Assembly: GCA_002684575.1 (NCBI GenBank)
Contig: NYVP01000177.1
Location: 1 to 7,180, forward strand
Reading direction: 5' to 3'
Source of the DNA: Verrucomicrobiales bacterium
Lineage (GTDB): Bacteria > Verrucomicrobiota > Verrucomicrobiia > Verrucomicrobiales > DEV007
Length of the DNA stretch: 7,180 bases
The notes under the pieces were generated by a model that saw only the letters and a list, made by a program, of their open reading frames with translations, searched no databases and was not told where the DNA came from. Positions 1 through 6,900 of the stretch are shown here, one piece after another. Numbering within the stretch: position 1 is the stretch's first letter; each line of letters opens with the position of its first letter. The position numbers and the translations under genes are program-made.

Positions 1-1259
1 ATGCAAAAGCAAAAGCCGTCATTATGCTATTTATGGAAGGAGGACCCAGTCAAGTTGACACATTTGACCCAAAACCAAAGCTTGATGAAATGCATAAAAA
101 GGATTCCAATAGAACCGCAGGACTCGCCACGGGATCACGTTTTTTTGTAGGCAGCCCATTTAGTTCAAGAAAAGTCGGTCAGTCAGGATTAGAAATGAGC
201 GACCAATGGGTTCACCTTGCAGACCCGGATGTTGCCGATGAACTATGCAACTATAGAGGCTGTCAGGCAGAATCTTTAAATCACCCCGAAGCTTTGTTTC
301 ACATGAATACGGGAAGCAGACTGGGAGGTGATCCTGCTATAGGGTCTTGGGTTAATTATGGTCTTGGGTCTGTAAATCAAAATTTACCTGGATATGTAGT
401 GATGAGTGAATTGGCGCTTCCTCAAGGTGGTTCAAGGAACTGGCACAATGGCTTTCTTCCTGGTCACTATCAAGGCACAAGATTACGGCCTACAGGTTCA
501 CCTATTCTTGATTTAAATGCTCCAAATCACAAAAACAGGATACACCAACGGAGGGCATTGGACGAACTCGCATCTTTAAATAAGCAACATTCAGCAAAAT
601 ACCCTGAACATGGTGATCTTGCTGCACGTATAGAAAATTACGAATTGGCATATCGAATGCAAATGGAAGTGCCTGATCTTATGGATTTGAACAAGGAACC
701 TGAATCCATAAAAGAAGATTACGGACTTAATGAAAAACATACATCCGCTTTTGGTAAACAATGTCTCATTGCAAGAAGACTAGTTGAAAAAGGAGTAAGA
801 TTTGTTCAGATTTTTTCTGGTGGATGGGATAGTCATGATTACCTTGAAAGAGGGCATTCTTCAAGAATCAAAAGTGTTGATAAGCCGATGGCTGCTTTGA
901 TCAAAGATCTTAAACAAAGAGGAATGCTGGATTCAACTTTAGTTATTTGGACAGGTGAATTCGGAAGGACTCCTGATAATAACCGAAGAGGAGGCGTTTA
1001 TGCTCTTGGTAGAGGACATAATATTGATGCAATGACTGTGATGTTAGCTGGGGGAGGTGTCAAAAGAGGAGCCATAGTGGGCGCAACAGACGACATCGGC
1101 AGTAAAGCCACCGAAATCGTACATCCAATTAGAGATCTTCACGTTACTATTCTTCATTTGCTAGGTTTGGATGATAATAAGCTTACCTATTTTCATGGTG
1201 GTAGATATAAGCAATTGTCGCAGTTTGGGGGTCAAGTCATCAAAGATATTATTTCTTAA
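1..1259 (+). CDS. DUF1501 family protein (alkaline phosphatase-like fold), 5' end cut by the window
   Basis: The reading frame is open from base 3, giving AKAKAVI before the first ATG at 24. The gene therefore starts before the window, and that ATG is internal. Family members normally begin with a twin-arginine or Sec leader and about 50-60 more residues, missing here. Counting from the Met at 24, family hallmarks are GGPSQVDTFDPKP (6-18), a mid-region NTGS and YGLG..NQNLPG (about 95-123), GFLPGHYQGT (143-152), GGWDSHD (266-272), GEFGRTP (311-317), GRGHN (329-333), LAGGGV (341-346) and DLHVTILHLLGLD (371-383). It ends in a normal family C terminus with a TAA stop. DUF1501 belongs to the alkaline phosphatase/sulfatase superfamily by fold. 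Its reaction is not established. In PVC bacteria it usually sits beside a DUF1549/DUF1553 cytochrome-like protein, so such a gene is expected just upstream (inference). One oddity is Gly in GRGHN where Asp is usual. Family assignment is firm; function is unknown. Confidence 0.93.
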   Translation, partial: AKAKAVIMLFMEGGPSQVDTFDPKPKLDEMHKKDSNRTAGLATGSRFFVGSPFSSRKVGQSGLEMSDQWVHLADPDVADELCNYRGCQAESLNHPEALFHMNTGSRLGGDPAIGSWVNYGLGSVNQNLPGYVVMSELALPQGGSRNWHNGFLPGHYQGTRLRPTGSPILDLNAPNHKNRIHQRRALDELASLNKQHSAKYPEHGDLAARIENYELAYRMQMEVPDLMDLNKEPESIKEDYGLNEKHTSAFGKQCLIARRLVEKGVRFVQIFSGGWDSHDYLERGHSSRIKSVDKPMAALIKDLKQRGMLDSTLVIWTGEFGRTPDNNRRGGVYALGRGHNIDAMTVMLAGGGVKRGAIVGATDDIGSKATEIVHPIRDLHVTILHLLGLDDNKLTYFHGGRYKQLSQFGGQVIKDIIS

Positions 1260-1278
1260 ATAAAGCCTTTCTAAAAAT

Positions 1279-1890
1279 ATGAAGTCTTCAACAAAATTAC
1301 TAATCACTGCTTTAATTATAATTCTAGCTTCTTGTAGTAATCCGGCAGACTCAACAGTCGACGCAAAAATTGCAGAAGTAGCGGAAGCAGCAACCTCCAT
1401 CGACGGAAAGACCTATATATTCAATAAAGATTCTACGATTGGATTCATTGGTTCGAAAGTTACAGGTAGCCGAGAAGGAGGATTTAAAAATTTTACAGGT
1501 AGCTTTGATCTAAAAGATGATGAACCTCAATCAGGTCAATTTACCATTGATATGAGTTCAACATGGTCCGACGATGAACGACTCACAAAACACTTGAAGG
1601 CAGAAGACTTTTTTGATGTTGAAAATTATCCCGAGAGTAAATTTGTAGCGACAAATTTCTCAAAAATTCTAGAGGGAAAATACGAACTTTCAGGCAATTT
1701 GACGCTTCGCGGAGTAACTAAAAATATTACTTTCCCGACCCAAGTAATTCACGATGAAAACTCCGTATCATTGAAGGCAGAATTTGATATTAATAGACAA
1801 GATTTTGGAATCAGATACGCAGGAAAAGTCGATGACCTCATTCGTGATGAAGTTATCATCAAACTAAACTTGATTGCTCAATCTCAATAA
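1279..1890 (+). CDS. YceI-domain lipoprotein
   Basis: This is a 203-residue protein with a lipoprotein signal: a charged start (MKSSTK), a hydrophobic run at 7-17 and the lipobox L16-A17-S18-C19. Ser at +2 after the lipidated Cys fits outer membrane placement in a Gram-negative envelope. A short Ala-rich linker (about 22-42) leads to a YceI-like domain at about 45-201. Recognisable blocks are GFIGSKVTG, LTKHLKAEDFFDVENYP (102-118), LTLRGVTKNITFP (141-153) and R.DFGI (173-178). YceI domains form a lipocalin-like beta barrel that binds isoprenoid-type hydrophobic ligands in characterised members. The ligand here cannot be read from sequence. The gene follows the DUF1501 stop after 19 nt in the same direction and probably shares its transcript. 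No Shine-Dalgarno sequence precedes the ATG (cctttctaaaaat), but the signal peptide fixes this start. Confidence 0.93.
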   Translation: MKSSTKLLITALIIILASCSNPADSTVDAKIAEVAEAATSIDGKTYIFNKDSTIGFIGSKVTGSREGGFKNFTGSFDLKDDEPQSGQFTIDMSSTWSDDERLTKHLKAEDFFDVENYPESKFVATNFSKILEGKYELSGNLTLRGVTKNITFPTQVIHDENSVSLKAEFDINRQDFGIRYAGKVDDLIRDEVIIKLNLIAQSQ

Positions 1891-1899
1891 AAACACCTC

Positions 1900-1922
1900 G
1901 ATAATCTATCTAAAGGGTTATC
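1900..1922 (-). terminator. Weak hairpin between convergent genes, possible terminator
   Basis: GATAATC at 1900-1906 can pair with GGTTATC at 1916-1922, giving a 7-bp stem with one G-T wobble and a 9-nt loop. Read on the minus strand it is followed, after GAGGTG, by TTTTT, so it could end the minus-strand block. On the plus strand it is followed by an A run, not a T run. The stem is AT-rich and the T tract is displaced, so this is only a candidate, supported mainly by its place in a 38-nt convergent gap. Confidence 0.3.
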
Positions 1923-1928
1923 AAAAAA

Positions 1929-3575
1929 TCATTGAGTATTGTTTAAATAATAATCTCCTAAAATCTCTCCCAACTGAACAATGCCTTCAGTTGAAATAAC
2001 TAATTTTTTTGCCTGAGGAACAAGATCAAACGCCTTAATGTGAAAGAGATGATCATCATCCTTAACCATTTTCTCTATTTCTGAAACAACATTTATCCTA
2101 TTAACACTCTTGTCATCTGTAGGCGGTTGTTGACTTAAGTACCAATCCAATTCTTCATTTCTCAGATCCTTACGGCTCTGTTCAACTATTGCACTAATCC
2201 ACCTAGGTGCGTTAGTTCGGTGAGGTCCAAAAGACATGTCATTTTCCCCGATATGATAAAAAATACCCTCCAACTTTACCTCGTTTCCTTTTTCACGAAT
2301 CTCGCTAATTGACTCCTTTATGAATCTAATGAATTTATCATATAAGTTACGAGATTCGGCCATACTTCCTTCAGGGGTCCAATCTATAATTTGAGATCCG
2401 CTATGAGTAAACTTTGCAATTGCAAAGTCTCCAATATTTTTTTTATCCAAAAAAGATCCGAAACTCAATTCAGGACCAAAGCTACTATAATAATCAACCA
2501 AACCCAAAGGCTCCCATTCTTGAGAGACTTTGTAATCACCTCCTAAACTATACTTGTAGGCAACATCTAAATTATTATCTAAAAGTAATTTTTTATCTTT
2601 TATCTTTTTAAGATCATCTTTAAAGGCTCTCTCCCCTTCCATATTTCGATGACCTGCCATTATAAATAATTTCACAATACCGCCCTGTGGATAAGGCCAT
2701 TTATTAAGTTTTCTTGAATCGCTTTCAACTTTACCCAAAGAACTTAAATATGCGTTGGCATAATTAATACCATGCTGAAGCTGACCAAGAGTACCGTAAT
2801 GATAATGAAGACCAACACCACCTCCTATCTCAACGCCTATATGGGCTGTTGGCACATATTCTGCAAAATCGTCAGATTCTGTTACTTGTCTCTGACCTTT
2901 ACTAATCGCATACATTCTAGGCCTTAGATCCATCCCCCATATCGTCTTAGTACAAAGTTCACCAACATAAAATTTAAGATTAGGAACTCCTAAGTCTTGA
3001 CGCCAGCTTTTGAGAAAATTTTGAAGATTATCTCCATAATTCTTCATATAATCTTCATTGAACATGTCATTCTCACCTTGATGCCACATGAAACCCTCAA
3101 TTTCATAATCGATATTTTTTTTCTTTAATTCATCAAGAGCGTTTTTAACTAAAGTCAAAGCGAGAGGATACATTTTGAATCCTGAGGGTTTATCAGGGTT
3201 CCAATCCCCGCCAAGATGAGTACCCCCTGCAGCGCATTTAATAATAGCAACTGGCTCATTGATGGTACCAGCGACCTTCCTCGCAAAACTGATCTCAGGA
3301 CCGACCACATTATTCACGGGTTTGAGTGATTCCCATCCCTCAGATTTAAACTTTTTCTCACGCCCAACAGAATAATAAAACATATTGTTTTGTTGCTCTT
3401 TTCCGTATCCCACATAGGGAGAAAAATCGTCTATTGCTTTTACATTAGAATCCGACCCAACCATATTAGACTGACCCGCAAAGATAAAAACTTTCAATTT
3501 TCCCTCAGCGTTAGAGGCCTCTAAAAACAGACCAATTGATAGACCAATAAATAAAGAGGTAAGATATTTTTTCAT
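1929..3575 (-). CDS. Secreted tandem sialate O-acetylesterase-like (SASA/DUF303, SGNH-type) protein with a degenerate second domain
   Basis: A 548-residue protein with a Sec signal peptide (MKKYLTSLFIGLSIGLFLEASNA, cleavage likely after A23). Two homologous SASA-type domains follow. Domain 1 (about 27-280) has FIFAGQSNMVG with nucleophile candidate Ser36, GPEISFAR (92-99), KCAAGGTH (113-120), MWHQGENDM (163-171) and a C-terminal LHYHYG block with His257. Domain 2 (about 300-547) repeats the plan: FIMAGHRNMEG (304-314), GPELSFG (367-373), KFTHSGS (388-394), FYHIGENDM (439-447) and LVISTEG (525-531). There Arg310 replaces the serine and Val526 stands where His is expected, so domain 2 looks inactive. 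Family members (PF03629, some in CE6) remove O-acetyl groups from sialic acids or plant polysaccharides; the substrate here is unknown. It lies 40 nt after the peptidase gene on the same strand, with only a weak purine stretch (GGGG) before the ATG. The signal peptide supports this start. Confidence 0.9.
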   Translation of the reverse strand: MKKYLTSLFIGLSIGLFLEASNAEGKLKVFIFAGQSNMVGSDSNVKAIDDFSPYVGYGKEQQNNMFYYSVGREKKFKSEGWESLKPVNNVVGPEISFARKVAGTINEPVAIIKCAAGGTHLGGDWNPDKPSGFKMYPLALTLVKNALDELKKKNIDYEIEGFMWHQGENDMFNEDYMKNYGDNLQNFLKSWRQDLGVPNLKFYVGELCTKTIWGMDLRPRMYAISKGQRQVTESDDFAEYVPTAHIGVEIGGGVGLHYHYGTLGQLQHGINYANAYLSSLGKVESDSRKLNKWPYPQGGIVKLFIMAGHRNMEGERAFKDDLKKIKDKKLLLDNNLDVAYKYSLGGDYKVSQEWEPLGLVDYYSSFGPELSFGSFLDKKNIGDFAIAKFTHSGSQIIDWTPEGSMAESRNLYDKFIRFIKESISEIREKGNEVKLEGIFYHIGENDMSFGPHRTNAPRWISAIVEQSRKDLRNEELDWYLSQQPPTDDKSVNRINVVSEIEKMVKDDDHLFHIKAFDLVPQAKKLVISTEGIVQLGEILGDYYLNNTQ

Positions 3576-3615
3576 ACCCCAGAAAACACTCTTTAATAAA
3601 ATTTTACCAGTAATT

Positions 3616-5718
3616 TTAATTATTAGAAACTGTGTGAATTAGAAATGCATATTCCATTGCCAACTCACGATACTTATCAAACCTACCTGAGGCGCCTCCA
3701 TGTCCTGAATCGAAATTAGTCTTCAGAAGCAGCAAATTATTATCAGTTTTTTTAGACCTTAATCTAGCAACCCATTTTGCTGGCTCCCAATACTGTACCT
3801 GTGAATCATTGAATCCTGCAATCACTAACATATTTGGATAATCAGTCGCTTTGACATTATCATAAGGAGAATAACTTAGCATATACTCAAAAACTGCTTT
3901 TTGCGAAGGGTCGCCCCATTCGTCAAACTCTGCTGTAGTTAAGGGAATAGACTGATCCAGCATTGTAGTCACACAATCCACCCAAGGAACTTCAGCTATG
4001 ACCGATGCAAAAAGCTCAGGCCTTTCGTTAACAATGGCGCCCATTAACAATCCCCCGGCACTGGCACCGCTAGCACATAATTTTCTTCTAGAAGTATAAT
4101 TCTTAGTAATCAAATATTCTGCACAATCAATGAAATCATTAAATGTATTTTTTTTATTCATTAATTTACCCGACTCATACCAAGCTCTACCCATTTCCTG
4201 ACCCCCACGAACATGGGCAATAGCAAAAGCAAAACCTCGATCGAGAAGACTAATTCTACTACCTCTAAATGAGGGTTCATTACTGTAACCATAAGCCCCA
4301 TAGGCATATAGAAGCAGAGGATGATTTCCATCCTTAGAAAAAGCATTTTCTTTGTATACAATGGACAATGGTACTGATAAACCATCCCTGGCAACAACCA
4401 TATGTCGTTCTGTTACATAATCCGAAGGATCATAATCATTGAGAACAGTTTGCTTCTTAAGAGTACGTCTTTCCTTGGTTCTTAAATTATATTCAAACAA
4501 GGTTTCAGGAGTTTTGAGCGAACTGAAACCCAAGCGAACCCAATCTACATTTGACTCCAAATTAACATCTATCCAAGCCGTGTAAGTTGGCTCTCCGAAC
4601 TCAATTTCATCAATTGTCCCTTCTTGTTGATTTATAATCCTCAATTTAATAAGACCATTTTCTTGATCTTCGAGAACAATAAATTCTTGAAAAACCTCAA
4701 AATCATTCAAATGAATTCCGTCTCTCTGAGGCAGAACTTCCCTCCATTCCGATCTTGATGTCTTTTTTTCTGTAGCAGACATCAGCCTAAAATTCTCTGC
4801 TTCTAAGTTAGTACGAATATAAAACAGATCATCAATATGATCGATATCGTACTCAAGGCCTCTGACTCTCTGATCAAATAGTTGAAACTCGTCATGAGGT
4901 TTCGTGGAATCGATAAATCGATATTCATCGGTCAATGTTTGACTGGATCCAATGATTACATATTTACCGGATTTCGAGGTATAAACATAACAATGAAAAG
5001 TTTCGTCTTTTTCTTCATAAACTAAGACATCTTTTTCTGATGAATCTCCTAATTGGTGCCTCCAAACCTGAAAACTTCTCAAAGTCTCAGGATCTTGTTT
5101 GGTATAAAAAAAAGTTTTACTATCAGCAGCCCAAGCATGACCACCGTCAATAGATTTAATTGTATCTTTAAGTACCTTACGTTTATTTACATCATAAACT
5201 CTAATGGTTCTGAAACCCCTAGCACTGACGTCAGTAGAAAAAATAACTAGGTTCTGATCGGGACTAACGTCCCCCTGATCAAAATCGTAATACTCATGTT
5301 TTGATGACATTGCAGCAACATCGAATAGAAGCTCTTCGTTATCACTCTCCTCATCTTTTCCGCGTCTGTAATACTTCGTATAATCCGATCCTATTTCGAA
5401 ACGTGTATAATAGACAAAGTCCTTCCATGGAATCGGGTAGGAGGAATCATCCTGTTTAATTCTTCCTTTAATTTCCTTAAATAAATCCGCCTGCAGTTTT
5501 TTAGTTTTTTCAAGGATTAGATTTGTATACTTATTTTCATCTTCAAGATATTTTGTCACTTGAGGATCTTCTCGATTCTTCAACCAAAAATAAGGATCTT
5601 CTCTTGGTATACCGTGATCATTATGAACATGATCCTGCTTGTTTGCTATTGGTGCAGATAAATTTTCTGACTCTGCCCAATTCATAAAAATAAGTGCACA
5701 AATGATAGCATTTACCAT
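3616..5718 (-). CDS. ptrB: Oligopeptidase B-like serine peptidase (family S9A) with N-terminal export-like segment
   Basis: A 700-residue prolyl oligopeptidase-family protein that resembles oligopeptidase B along its whole length. The N-terminal block HGIPREDPYFWLKN (35-48) is followed by a beta-propeller region to about 420 and then the alpha/beta-hydrolase domain. Catalytic residues are readable: Ser553 in GASAGG (551-556), Asp638 in GFNDSQVQYWEP and His673 in SGHGG. PtrB-type enzymes cleave short peptides after Arg or Lys. Compared with my memory of E. coli PtrB, a constant offset of 21 maps the P1 pocket glutamates to Glu597 and Asp599. Unlike that cytosolic enzyme there are about 20 extra N-terminal residues with a hydrophobic stretch (MVNAIICALIFMNWA), a plausible but uncharged export signal. 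The ATG overlaps the stop of the upstream reductase gene by 7 nt. GGAAG sits 3 nt before it, and no other in-frame ATG lies upstream before a stop at 5740-5742. The alternative start Met12 (5685) would remove the signal. Confidence 0.94.
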   Translation of the reverse strand: MVNAIICALIFMNWAESENLSAPIANKQDHVHNDHGIPREDPYFWLKNREDPQVTKYLEDENKYTNLILEKTKKLQADLFKEIKGRIKQDDSSYPIPWKDFVYYTRFEIGSDYTKYYRRGKDEESDNEELLFDVAAMSSKHEYYDFDQGDVSPDQNLVIFSTDVSARGFRTIRVYDVNKRKVLKDTIKSIDGGHAWAADSKTFFYTKQDPETLRSFQVWRHQLGDSSEKDVLVYEEKDETFHCYVYTSKSGKYVIIGSSQTLTDEYRFIDSTKPHDEFQLFDQRVRGLEYDIDHIDDLFYIRTNLEAENFRLMSATEKKTSRSEWREVLPQRDGIHLNDFEVFQEFIVLEDQENGLIKLRIINQQEGTIDEIEFGEPTYTAWIDVNLESNVDWVRLGFSSLKTPETLFEYNLRTKERRTLKKQTVLNDYDPSDYVTERHMVVARDGLSVPLSIVYKENAFSKDGNHPLLLYAYGAYGYSNEPSFRGSRISLLDRGFAFAIAHVRGGQEMGRAWYESGKLMNKKNTFNDFIDCAEYLITKNYTSRRKLCASGASAGGLLMGAIVNERPELFASVIAEVPWVDCVTTMLDQSIPLTTAEFDEWGDPSQKAVFEYMLSYSPYDNVKATDYPNMLVIAGFNDSQVQYWEPAKWVARLRSKKTDNNLLLLKTNFDSGHGGASGRFDKYRELAMEYAFLIHTVSNN
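5712..5718 (-). other. Stop/start overlap between reductase-like gene and peptidase gene
   Basis: On the minus strand the reductase gene ends GAA TGG TAA (stop 5714-5712), and the peptidase ATG lies at 5718-5716 within it, in another frame. The 7-nt overlap means both must lie on one transcript and suggests translational coupling. The only ribosome-binding-like sequence, GGAAG (5726-5722), is inside the reductase coding region. Confidence 0.8.
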
Positions 5719-6830
5719 TCGCTTCCAAGGCCGTGACGGTCAGCAAGTTCCATAAGTTCAGGTCTCATAGGCCATTCGTCAGGTCTTAAACTTTCTGCGT
5801 GGCGATTACTGGCACCCTTCAACATCATACATCCAGTGTTATCACCGATCGCAGCGATTTCGTCCACCTCAGCTTGACTGAAAGGACTCTCTATCGGCAA
5901 AGTTCCATATTCTCTAACCAAATCTTCAATAGGTTTAGCGTCATCACCAGCTTCTTGAATAAAAGTGGGTACCACACTACGAACGGGGGTATGAGATAAA
6001 TTCCAAAGACATGAAAAGTGAAGTTCGCTCAAATCATATTTGTCAATAATTGACCTCATGTTATCGACCCTACGCAAACCCTCCTCAACCCATCCACTTG
6101 GTCTATAGGTTCGATGGTCACCAGCCCGAAACTCGTGATCCGGTTTCATCGTACCATGAAAAATTCCTCCATAATCAACAACTCTTGTTAATATATCGAT
6201 GCCCGCATTTTCTGCAGCCTTTAAGCATAATCGACCAGGCCAAGGTTCCAAAGGGTTTAGAATAATCATAGCCCAATCCATCAATTCACCAAATTGTTCA
6301 AAGCTATAAATTAGATCAAGAGTAAAACCATTAGCAGGGCCTGGAGCAATTCCTAACCTATCAGTAAACCCTGCCACCTTGAGCTCTGACATCGCATCCC
6401 ATACCGCCGGATCGTTATACCCTTTTTCATCAGGGTTATGAAGCATTACAAGATCAAATTTATTGGCTGAACAATTTTCTAAAGATTTTTCCGCAGCCAT
6501 TTTTAAGAAGGACGAATACTCGGATGCGGAACGCAAAGAGGGATTACTAAATCTTGGATACCCTTTGGAACCCTCTCTTTTTCCCTCATAGATATCATGA
6601 CCGAGCATTCCGACAAGACAGTACGATTCACGATCAAAGTCGTTGAGAGCTTGCCCAAGAATCTGATCCGCTCTGCCTACCCCGTAAACATCTGAAGTAA
6701 CGAACGTTCTAATTCCTGAATCATAAGCCAACCTAATTAGCGAAATGAAACGTTCTTCAGTGAGTGATTCACCGAAATGCATGAAACGACCGCCGCTCCA
6801 TGTACCAAATGCATTATGAGTTAAATCCAT
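5712..6830 (-). CDS. Aldo/keto reductase superfamily protein, atypical active site
   Basis: A 372-residue cytoplasmic protein (no signal peptide or membrane segment) with the TIM-barrel aldo/keto reductase pattern: FGTW near the start, GIRTFVTSDVYGVGRADQIL (39-58), DLVMLHNPD (126-134), LGIAPGPANG (159-168), ILNPLEPWPG (190-199), TRVVDYGG (215-222), and a C-terminal AIGDNTG (327-333) as in the NADP-binding end of the family. The usual tetrad is Asp, Tyr, Lys, His. Tyr49 and His131 are present, but Val44 stands where Asp is normal (FDTADVYG-type block) and the TK of the next strand appears as Gly74-Met75. I recall similar sequences annotated as aldo/keto reductases in other phyla, so this looks like a distinct subfamily rather than a damaged gene. 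Substrate is unknown and oxidoreductase activity is not assured. No clear Shine-Dalgarno precedes the ATG, and no ATG lies upstream in frame before a stop at 6876-6878. It overlaps the peptidase gene and follows yjbQ by 70 nt. Confidence 0.88.
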   Translation of the reverse strand: MDLTHNAFGTWSGGRFMHFGESLTEERFISLIRLAYDSGIRTFVTSDVYGVGRADQILGQALNDFDRESYCLVGMLGHDIYEGKREGSKGYPRFSNPSLRSASEYSSFLKMAAEKSLENCSANKFDLVMLHNPDEKGYNDPAVWDAMSELKVAGFTDRLGIAPGPANGFTLDLIYSFEQFGELMDWAMIILNPLEPWPGRLCLKAAENAGIDILTRVVDYGGIFHGTMKPDHEFRAGDHRTYRPSGWVEEGLRRVDNMRSIIDKYDLSELHFSCLWNLSHTPVRSVVPTFIQEAGDDAKPIEDLVREYGTLPIESPFSQAEVDEIAAIGDNTGCMMLKGASNRHAESLRPDEWPMRPELMELADRHGLGSEW

Positions 6831-6900
6831 GATTCTACTAAAGCAAAATAAACAGAAATATCCAGAATTAGGTGATTATGAAAAATCAATTTTCTCAGAA
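6831..6900. other. 70-nt intergenic gap, no clear signal
   Basis: This is the longest gap in the window, between the yjbQ-like gene and the reductase gene on the minus strand. It is AT-rich. It contains a short GAAAA/TTTTC palindrome (within 6879-6896) but no T-tracted terminator. I found no convincing promoter boxes at correct spacing. Read-through from the yjbQ-like gene into the reductase gene is possible. Confidence 0.5.

Noticed and set aside
1161..1400. 79-residue open frame on the minus strand across the DUF1501/YceI junction
   Set aside because: It lies opposite two well-supported genes and has no family features; the hydrophobic content reflects the complementary signal peptide region.
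2414..2611. 65-residue plus-strand open frame inside the esterase gene
   Set aside because: Antisense to conserved esterase sequence, low-complexity composition, no recognisable motif.
3576..3615. Small palindrome TTACTGGTAA between peptidase and esterase genes
   Set aside because: Only a 4-bp stem with a 2-nt loop and no adjacent T run; not a credible terminator or operator.
4161..4397. 78-residue minus-strand open frame with hydrophobic stretches inside the peptidase gene
   Set aside because: It is another frame of the highly conserved hydrolase domain; no sign of an independent gene.
5053..5250. 65-residue plus-strand open frame inside the peptidase gene
   Set aside because: Antisense to the beta-propeller coding region, with no coding signature.
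5799..6265. Two plus-strand open frames (66 and 71 residues) opposite the reductase-like gene
   Set aside because: Both are antisense to conserved blocks of that gene and show no domain or start signal.
6831..6900. Possible promoter for the reductase gene (TTGATT and TATTTCTG on the minus strand)
   Set aside because: The boxes are about 26 nt apart, outside usual spacing for either sigma-70 or the Bacteroidota TTG/TAnnTTTG pattern, and AT-rich DNA yields such matches by chance.
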